Assembly: GCA_021778815.1 (NCBI GenBank)
Contig: JAJYBW010000162.1
Location: 1 to 7,703, forward strand
Origin: Acidobacteriota bacterium
GTDB lineage: Bacteria > Acidobacteriota > Terriglobia > Terriglobales > Acidobacteriaceae
Length of the DNA: 7,703 bases
Direction: 5' to 3'
The notes under the pieces are model-generated. The model was not told where the DNA came from, did not search any database, and was given only the letters and a program-made list of their open reading frames with translations. The translations under genes were made by a program, and so were the position numbers. This document shows positions 1-4,728 of this stretch, in pieces (positions within the stretch are counted from its first letter, which is position 1; every line of letters starts with the position of its first letter).

Positions 1-134
1 TTGCGCTTGACGATCACCGACACGCGCATTTCTTCATCCTGTGGCATCGCGCCCACCACGCGCGCGGCGGCGGGAAGTTTGCGATCTGTAAAGGGAAGCG
101 AGACGCGCGGCGAGGAAGAGGAATAGGGCTGCAT
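1..134 (-). CDS. S53 family (kumamolisin/sedolisin-type) protease, N-terminal fragment cut by window edge
   Basis: An open frame begins with ATG at 134 and runs off the left edge, giving 44 complete codons plus two bases. The start is supported by a GGAGG ribosome-binding site (CCTCC on the plus strand, 144-148) nine bases upstream. The peptide contains VSLPFTDRKLPAAARVVGAM and then MRVSVIVKR. This matches the first beta-strand of the pro-kumamolisin activation domain, whose family pattern is a short leader, LPGS-like, GARxxG, then a strand such as ISVTVVLRR. Family knowledge: these are secreted acid serine-carboxyl proteases with a Ser-Glu-Asp triad, made as zymogens whose prodomain is removed at low pH. 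The catalytic domain lies outside the window, so activity cannot be judged. There is no classical signal peptide before the prodomain, which is common in bacterial members. The gene is divergent from the PEGA-domain gene. The family call rests on about 35 residues. Confidence 0.72.
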   Translation of the reverse strand, partial: MQPYSSSSPRVSLPFTDRKLPAAARVVGAMPQDEEMRVSVIVKR

Positions 135-277
135 CGGGGAGTGCCTCCAGTCTTGATTCTTATCTTAAAGAGATGCAATTCTCGCGCGGTAGGGTTGATG
201 GTGCGGACACGAGCCGCAATGGCATCGAGAGGACCGCATTCCCTGAACGCAAATAACGAGTCGCAGGGGGAGCCCAT

Positions 278-320
278 CGTTCGCGCTTGAACGAATTCGT
301 TGTTGACACGTGCGATCGCA
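278..320. promoter_or_regulatory. Palindrome cluster over the PEGA-gene promoter (candidate operator)
   Basis: Several short perfect dyads sit side by side: CGTTC-N6-GAACG at 278-293, the 12-bp palindrome AACGAATTCGTT at 290-301, CACGTG at 307-312 and the 10-bp palindrome TGCGATCGCA at 311-320. The 12-mer abuts the TTGACA -35 box, and the 10-mer fills the spacer between -35 and -10. These are the positions where repressors or activators bind. The symmetry is read directly; that any protein binds here is inference. Confidence 0.35.
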
Positions 321-332
321 AAGGCCGATGAT
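303..332 (+). promoter_or_regulatory. Sigma70-like promoter for the PEGA-domain gene
   Basis: A perfect -35 hexamer TTGACA lies at 303-308. An 18-bp spacer is followed by a 4-of-6 match to the -10 box, GATGAT, at 327-332. Transcription would start near 340, giving a 5' leader of about 45 nt before the ATG at 384. The -10 box is not strong; TGATAC at 329-334 is an alternative but needs a 20-bp spacer. Confidence 0.45.
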
Positions 333-383
333 ACTGTCCAACTTCCGCAAACCAATTCGCATGTCCTGAAGAGAAGAGGCTCC

Positions 384-1247
384 ATGGTCCGACGTTTCTT
401 TCAATTGGCCTTCGTTTGCCTTGTGCCACTGCTCCTTGTGGCCCAACAAACTCCGCAAGTAACCCCTAGCAACACGGCGCCGGCAACATCTCAACCGATA
501 TCGACTCCGCCGCAAGGCACTCCCACGCTGCTGGACGGTACGCCGGTTAAGATGCGCCTCAGCCAAACGATTTCTTCCGCAGATGCGAAGGTAGGCCAGG
601 AAGTTCCCTTTGAGGTGATTGAGGAAGTAGATGTCGATGGCGTGCCGGTGATCGCCAAAGGTGCGACAGCCATCGCCACGGTGACGGCGGCTCAGCCCAA
701 GCGCCGGATGGGACGGGCGGGCAAGCTGGACATCAGCATTGCCTATGTGCGACTGATCGATCAGGAAAAGGCCGCATTGCGCGGCGTTAAAGGCGTGCAG
801 GGCGGCGGACATGTGGGAGCGATGACCGGTGCAATTGTCGCTACCTCAATCGTTTTCTTCCCTGCGGCCCCTCTTTTCCTATTGGTCCACGGAAAGGACA
901 TCACCATCCCGCAAGGCACCGAGATCACCGCCTTTGTGCAAGGGGATATGCATCTGGACATGGCGAAGTTCGCTGTGCGCGGATCGAGTAATGCTGAGGA
1001 GAGGGCATCCGCGCCAGCGGTTGCCACGACGGCCCCTACGTCGATCATGCTCGAGTCGACACCAACAGGGGCTGACGTCGCAATCGATGGCAAGTTTGTT
1101 GGCAACACGCCTTCTACGGTGGAGGTCGCCGCAGGAAGCCATCAGCTTACCGTCAGCAAGAAGGGCTTTACCGACTGGACTCGCACCCTCAATGTGACCG
1201 GAGGAAGCATTCACGTGAATGCGACGCTGGATGCCGTCGGAAATTAA
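384..1247 (+). CDS. Secreted PEGA-domain protein
   Basis: Protein of 287 residues and unknown exact role. I chose the ATG at 384 rather than an earlier in-frame start because it gives a clean signal peptide (MVRRFFQLAFVCLVPLLLVA, residues 1-20) and has AGAGG just upstream. Residues 21-47 are a Pro/Thr/Gln-rich linker. Residues 50-196 form a core that starts DGTPVKMRLS and includes a Gly-rich stretch with a hydrophobic segment (about 143-169), then GKDITIPQGTEITAFVQGDM. Residues 220-283 are a PEGA domain (SIMLESTPTGADVAIDGKFV, then GNTPSTVEV and GSHQLTVSKKGF). Family knowledge: PEGA domains are small extracytoplasmic beta-folds, often at the surface, and this core-plus-PEGA arrangement is familiar from acidobacteria. 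The role of the core is unknown. The protein is probably exported, and the 143-169 segment might hold it in a membrane. The gene is monocistronic and converges on the carboxylase gene with 9 bp between stop codons. Confidence 0.82.
   Translation: MVRRFFQLAFVCLVPLLLVAQQTPQVTPSNTAPATSQPISTPPQGTPTLLDGTPVKMRLSQTISSADAKVGQEVPFEVIEEVDVDGVPVIAKGATAIATVTAAQPKRRMGRAGKLDISIAYVRLIDQEKAALRGVKGVQGGGHVGAMTGAIVATSIVFFPAAPLFLLVHGKDITIPQGTEITAFVQGDMHLDMAKFAVRGSSNAEERASAPAVATTAPTSIMLESTPTGADVAIDGKFVGNTPSTVEVAAGSHQLTVSKKGFTDWTRTLNVTGGSIHVNATLDAVGN
1207..1239. repeat. 16-bp perfect palindrome plus adjacent 5-bp stem-loop at the 3' end of the PEGA gene
   Basis: GCATTCACGTGAATGC at 1207-1222 is a perfect 16-bp palindrome. 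It is followed at once by CGACG (1222-1226), an 8-nt loop and CGTCG (1235-1239). Both lie in the last codons of the PEGA gene, just before a convergent junction that has no other visible terminator. Neither stem is followed by a T-run on either strand, so they do not form a standard intrinsic terminator. They could slow transcription or protect a 3' end, or could simply reflect the coding sequence. Confidence 0.35.
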
Positions 1248-1256
1248 CAAATCACT

Positions 1257-2867
1257 CTATAGCGGGATGTTGCCGTGTTTTTTCGGAGGATTTTTTTCGC
1301 GCTTGGTGTCGAGCATTTCCAGGGCGCGAATCAAGCGTAATCGCGTCTCGCTGGGACGGATCACGGCATCCACATACCCGCGCTCGGCGGCGACATAGGG
1401 ATTGGCAAACCGCTCGCGAAACTCATGCACTTTTTCTTGCCGCGTGTCGGCAAGAATTTTCGCCTTGTCTTTTTCCGTAAACGCGCGGCCAGAGGGCCAA
1501 ACCGCCTGCGCCTGCCGAACGCTCTCTTCCATTTCGCGCCGATACACAATGTTGACGGCAGCTTCCGCGCCCATCACGGCAATTTCCGCCGTCGGCCAAG
1601 CCAGGTTCAGGTCGGTGCGCAGATGCTTTGAGCTCATCACGCAGTAGGCGCCGCCATAGGCTTTGCGCATGATGACGGTCAGCTTGGGAACCGTCGCCTC
1701 AGCATACGCATACAGCAGCTTCGCTCCATGGCGAATGATGCCGCCATGCTCCTGTTGCGTGCCGGGTAGAAAGCCGGGAACATCTTCCAGCGTGATCAGA
1801 GGAATGTTGAACGCATCGCAGAAGCGAACGAACCGCGCCGCCTTATCGCTGGCGTTAATGTCGAGAACGCCCGCCAGGACCGATGGCTGATTGGCCACAA
1901 TGCCGACCGGACGGCCGTTCATGCGAGCAAATCCAACGACGACATTCCGTGCGTAGCGTTCATGAATCTCAAAAAAATATCCATCGTCCACGATGTGCTG
2001 AATCGCGAGCTTGGAGTCATACGCCTGCGTCGGCTGGTCCGGAATCAGCGTGTCCAGCTCCGCATCCGCGCGATCGATGGGATCTTCGGTCGGCTTGCGC
2101 GGCGGGTCTTCCAGGTTATTCTGCGGTAGAAACGTCAGCAGTTCTCGAATCATCGCCAGGCATTCCGCGTCGTCACGCGACATCAGGTGAGCAACCCCGG
2201 AAATTTCATTGTGGGTGCTTGCGCCACCCAACGTATCCTTGGTCACCTCTTCGTGCGTCACTGTTTTCACGACATCCGGACCGGTCACAAACATGTACGA
2301 TGTTTGATCGACCATCAGGATAAAGTCCGTGATGGCAGGTGAATACACAGCCCCACCCGCGCACGGCCCCATAATGGCGGAAATCTGCGGCACCACTCCG
2401 GAGGCTTGCACGTTGCGCAGAAAAATGTCCGCATACCCAGCTAGCGACACCACACCTTCCTGGATGCGCGCTCCGCCAGAATCGTTCAACCCGATGATCG
2501 GCGCGCCCACACGCATGGCCGTTTCCATCAGCTTGATGATTTTGGCGGCATTCGTTTCCGAAAGCGATCCGCCGAAAACCGTAAAATCCTGCGCCGAAAC
2601 AAACACGATCCGCCCGTGGATGCGACCGTAGCCGGTAATGAAACCGTCGCCCAGAATCTTCTGCTCATCCATACCGAAGTCGGCGCAGCGGTGCGTGACC
2701 AGGCGATCCATCTCTTCAAACGTTCCCTGATCCAGCAGCAGTTCGATGCGTTCGCGAGCCGACAGCTTGCCCTCGCGATGTTGACGCTCGCGTCTATCCG
2801 CGCCTCCACCCTCTTCGGCCAGGGCGTTGCGGCGTTCCAGTTCCAGGAGTTTTGCTTGTACGGTCAC
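1257..2867 (-). CDS. pccB: Propionyl-CoA/acyl-CoA carboxylase, carboxyltransferase (beta) subunit
   Basis: A full-length biotin-dependent carboxyltransferase of 536 residues, the usual length for PccB, AccD5 or methylmalonyl-CoA decarboxylase alpha. It moves carboxyl from carboxybiotin to an acyl-CoA, typically making (S)-methylmalonyl-CoA from propionyl-CoA in the cytosol. The N-terminal half has GKLSARERIELLLDQGTFEE (34-53), GPCAGGAVYSP (167-177; first oxyanion-hole glycines) and HNEISGVAH (219-227). The C-terminal half has DVPGFLPGTQQEHGGIIRHG (362-381), RKAYGGAYCVMSSKHL (401-416; second oxyanion hole) and WPTAEIAVMGAEAAVNI (424-440). The start is GTG at 2867: it fits the family N-terminus (LLELERRNALAEEGGG), no in-frame ATG lies nearby, and no Shine-Dalgarno precedes it. 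Cys409 occupies the position that is Asp in typical PccB proteins and tunes acyl-chain choice, so propionyl-CoA preference is not certain. No biotin carboxylase/carrier subunit is adjacent; it must be encoded elsewhere. Confidence 0.93.
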   Translation of the reverse strand: MTVQAKLLELERRNALAEEGGGADRRERQHREGKLSARERIELLLDQGTFEEMDRLVTHRCADFGMDEQKILGDGFITGYGRIHGRIVFVSAQDFTVFGGSLSETNAAKIIKLMETAMRVGAPIIGLNDSGGARIQEGVVSLAGYADIFLRNVQASGVVPQISAIMGPCAGGAVYSPAITDFILMVDQTSYMFVTGPDVVKTVTHEEVTKDTLGGASTHNEISGVAHLMSRDDAECLAMIRELLTFLPQNNLEDPPRKPTEDPIDRADAELDTLIPDQPTQAYDSKLAIQHIVDDGYFFEIHERYARNVVVGFARMNGRPVGIVANQPSVLAGVLDINASDKAARFVRFCDAFNIPLITLEDVPGFLPGTQQEHGGIIRHGAKLLYAYAEATVPKLTVIMRKAYGGAYCVMSSKHLRTDLNLAWPTAEIAVMGAEAAVNIVYRREMEESVRQAQAVWPSGRAFTEKDKAKILADTRQEKVHEFRERFANPYVAAERGYVDAVIRPSETRLRLIRALEMLDTKREKNPPKKHGNIPL

Positions 2868-2873
2868 GACTGG

Positions 2874-2879
2874 ATTATA
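2874..2879 (-). promoter_or_regulatory. TATAAT -10 box directly upstream of the carboxylase GTG start (leaderless type)
   Basis: The minus strand reads TATAAT, a perfect -10 box, with only six bases (CCAGTC) between it and the GTG start at 2867. Transcription usually begins about seven bases after a -10 box, so the mRNA would start at or next to the GTG. The absence of any Shine-Dalgarno fits this. No good -35 hexamer is visible; the best, TGTTCA at 2896-2901 with a 16-bp spacer, matches 3 of 6. Confidence 0.45.
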
Positions 2880-3015
2880 GAGAGATTGGCACGACTGAAC
2901 ATGGACGAACAGGAGAGAGACTGGAGAAATCGGAGGTTGACGCAGATCAAATCAGGAAATTTGACGCAGGCGACAATCTTTCTTGCGAAGCCATGGCAAC
3001 AAGCTTCGGCGCCGA

Positions 3016-3237
3016 TTACACCACGTGGCGACGAAACAGGCAATCTTCTTTTCTGTTCGGACAGACCCAGCTGGCCACAGCACATCCCAGCAAAATCACG
3101 ATGCTGGCACCACCCATTAACAGAGGCAATGCCGGTTCGACAAATTGCCATCCCGCGCGAAACGCCGTTAAGTTTGCCAACGCCATAATCGCTACACCCC
3201 ATATCAAATTTGGTACCTTTGTCTCGATAGATTCCAT
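3016..3237 (-). CDS. Small two-helix membrane protein, hypothetical
   Basis: A 73-residue open frame with the profile of a real small membrane protein. A short charged N-terminus (MESIETKVPN) precedes one hydrophobic segment at about residues 10-27 (LIWGVAIMALANLTAF). A second lies at about 36-58 (PALPLLMGGASIVILLGCAV), and a charged tail (NRKEDCLFRRHVV) follows. Both termini would probably face the same side. I do not recognise the family. The frame occupies most of the gap between the carboxylase and the polymerase, and its stop lies 148 bp upstream of the carboxylase start in the same direction, so read-through into that gene is possible. No convincing Shine-Dalgarno precedes the ATG at 3237, which lowers confidence. 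The AT-rich dyad at 3257-3282 lies just upstream and could control it. Confidence 0.5.
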   Translation of the reverse strand: MESIETKVPNLIWGVAIMALANLTAFRAGWQFVEPALPLLMGGASIVILLGCAVASWVCPNRKEDCLFRRHVV

Positions 3238-3256
3238 ATTACGAACTTAGGTTGAC

Positions 3257-3282
3257 TTTAGATTGAAAAAAATGAATCTAAA
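3257..3282. promoter_or_regulatory. AT-rich inverted repeat in the divergent spacer upstream of the Y-family polymerase
   Basis: The arms TTTAGATT (3257-3264) and AATCTAAA (3275-3282) are perfect 8-bp inverted repeats around a 10-nt A-rich centre (GAAAAAAATG). A -35-like TTGACT (3252-3257, plus strand) overlaps the left arm. The dyad sits between the divergent small membrane gene and the polymerase gene. The surrounding bases are clearly more AT-rich than the genes. Its width and two-fold symmetry suit a dimeric regulator; the stems are too weak for a good terminator. No matching -10 box is clear on either strand. Confidence 0.4.
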
Positions 3283-3385
3283 CCAAAGTTTCTGTAGAAC
3301 GCTGCGTTAGCTAGGCAAAGGACAAGGTGCCGTTGCCTGGGAAGGGCTCGCGGGCGCACAATAAGGCGAAGGAATAGCGAAGTTC

Positions 3386-4708
3386 ATGGCGTCCTCGAAC
3401 CCAAATCCGACTCCGTCGGCCAGGCCAGGGTCCCAGCCGCCGCGCGTGCGCTGGCTGTTTCTCGACCTCAACTCCTATTTCGCATCCGTCGAGCAAGAAA
3501 TTCAGCCAGATCTGCGCAACCGCCCGGTCGCCGTTGTCCCGCTCATGGCGGACACCACCTGCTGCATCGCGGCTAGTTATGAAGCGAAGGCCTTCGGCGT
3601 CAGAACCGGTACCCAGGTAGGCGAGGCCAGGCGAATGTGTCCCGGGATCATCCTGGTCGAGGCACGGCACGAGATCTACGTCGACTACCATCGCCGCGTC
3701 GTCGAGGCCGTTGAAAGCTGCGTGCCAGTGTCCTCCGTTCGTTCCATCGACGAAATGGCGTGCGAGCTGATCGGTCGCGAGCAGCCGTTGCTAGCCGCCA
3801 TGAATCTGGCGCGGCGGATTAAATCCTCGATCCGCGATCAGGTCGGCAGCACGCTCTGCTGTTCCATTGGCCTGGCACCGAATCGTTATCTGGCCAAGAT
3901 TGCATCGGACATGGAGAAGCCGGACGGCCTGATCGCGTTGACGCAGGACCTTCTTCCTTATGCGTTGCTGCGCCTCAAGCTGCGCGACCTGGTCGGGATT
4001 GGTGGCCGGATGGAACGGCGTCTGAACAGCCACGGCGTAAGGACCATGGGCGATTTACTGGCGTTGAACGCAGAGCACCTGGGCCAGGCGTGGGGTGGAG
4101 TCCAGGGCGAGCGCCTCTGGCACTGGCTGCGCGGAGAGGACTTCCACGATACTGACCTGGAGCATCCGAAATCCATCGGCCACGAACATGTTCTTGGGCC
4201 GGAGCTGCGCAACCTGGAGGGTACCTATGCCACTGCACATAAGCTGCTGCACAAGGCGGCGATGCGATTGCGCATGCAGAAAATGTGGGCCGCCGGCATA
4301 TCCCTATCATTACGATTCACGGTGCCCAAAGACGCGGCCACCGGCAAGCATGGCTCCGGAATTCCGCAGCAAACCTGGACCGAGCAATTGCGTCTGGTCG
4401 AGTGCCAGGATTCGCAAACGCTGATTGAAGGGCTACGAAAATTATGGTCGATGCGCCCCGTCGGCCCAATCTACGAAAAGCCATTCCTGGTCAGCGTCAC
4501 ATTGATCCACCTGGTACCGGAGGAGCTGCACACCCTGAGCCTGTTCAGCACTCTCGATCGCGAAGCCAGCCGCGACCAACTGGCTTGGACCATGGACCAA
4601 CTGAATCAGAAATACGGGACGGAGACGCTCTATTTCGCCAGCATGCATTTGGCGAAAGCGGCCGCGCCCACCCGCATCGCCTTCCACACCATCCCGGACT
4701 TGTTCTAG
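3386..4708 (+). CDS. Y-family (DinB/UmuC-type) translesion DNA polymerase
   Basis: Protein of 440 residues that copies damaged template DNA with low fidelity. A 20-residue Pro/Ser-rich leader precedes the palm. WLFLDLNSYFASVEQ (23-37) supplies the first metal-binding Asp27 and the steric-gate aromatic Phe32. YEAKAFGVRTGT (65-76) belongs to the fingers. SIDEM (120-124) gives the catalytic Asp122-Glu123. CSIGLAPNRYLAKIASDMEK (159-178) is the family's best-conserved block, and LRDLVGIGGRMERRL (199-213) is the helix-hairpin-helix thumb. The C-terminal little finger ends with an UmuC-like segment: LHTLSLF (381-387), then MDQLNQKYGTETL (403-415). LSLF resembles the beta-clamp-binding motif QLSLF, but Thr383 replaces Gln. 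All catalytic residues are present, so it should be active. The ATG at 3386 is the only good start; GAAGGA upstream is about 12 nt away, rather far. No imuA, dnaE2, umuD or lexA is adjacent. Whether it is DinB, ImuB-like or UmuC-like cannot be settled here. Confidence 0.88.
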   Translation: MASSNPNPTPSARPGSQPPRVRWLFLDLNSYFASVEQEIQPDLRNRPVAVVPLMADTTCCIAASYEAKAFGVRTGTQVGEARRMCPGIILVEARHEIYVDYHRRVVEAVESCVPVSSVRSIDEMACELIGREQPLLAAMNLARRIKSSIRDQVGSTLCCSIGLAPNRYLAKIASDMEKPDGLIALTQDLLPYALLRLKLRDLVGIGGRMERRLNSHGVRTMGDLLALNAEHLGQAWGGVQGERLWHWLRGEDFHDTDLEHPKSIGHEHVLGPELRNLEGTYATAHKLLHKAAMRLRMQKMWAAGISLSLRFTVPKDAATGKHGSGIPQQTWTEQLRLVECQDSQTLIEGLRKLWSMRPVGPIYEKPFLVSVTLIHLVPEELHTLSLFSTLDREASRDQLAWTMDQLNQKYGTETLYFASMHLAKAAAPTRIAFHTIPDLF

Positions 4709-4712
4709 ATCA

Positions 4713-4728
4713 GGCCATCAGTTTGGCC
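4713..4728. terminator. Short hairpin at the convergent junction of polymerase and lipoprotein genes
   Basis: GGCCA (4713-4717) and TGGCC (4724-4728) pair around a six-base loop. The hairpin lies across the 9-bp gap between the two stop codons and into the end of the minus-strand gene. It has no T-run on either strand, so it is at most a weak bidirectional terminator or 3'-end protector. Confidence 0.25.

Noticed and set aside
300..383. Longer PEGA-protein start at 300
   Set aside because: That start would lie upstream of the promoter boxes and bury the signal peptide; the ATG at 384 gives a clean signal sequence.
165..812. 215-codon open frame on the minus strand overlapping the PEGA gene
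   Set aside because: It overlaps a well-supported gene, has no recognisable domain and an Arg/Cys/His-rich composition typical of an antisense shadow.
1261..1300. T-runs near 1277-1297 as an intrinsic terminator for the PEGA gene
   Set aside because: No stable stem precedes either run. They are Lys/Phe-type codons of the carboxylase C-terminus read on the other strand.
2616..3188. 190-codon plus-strand open frame crossing the carboxylase start
   Set aside because: More than half lies antisense to conserved carboxylase sequence, and its translation shows no coherent fold or motif.
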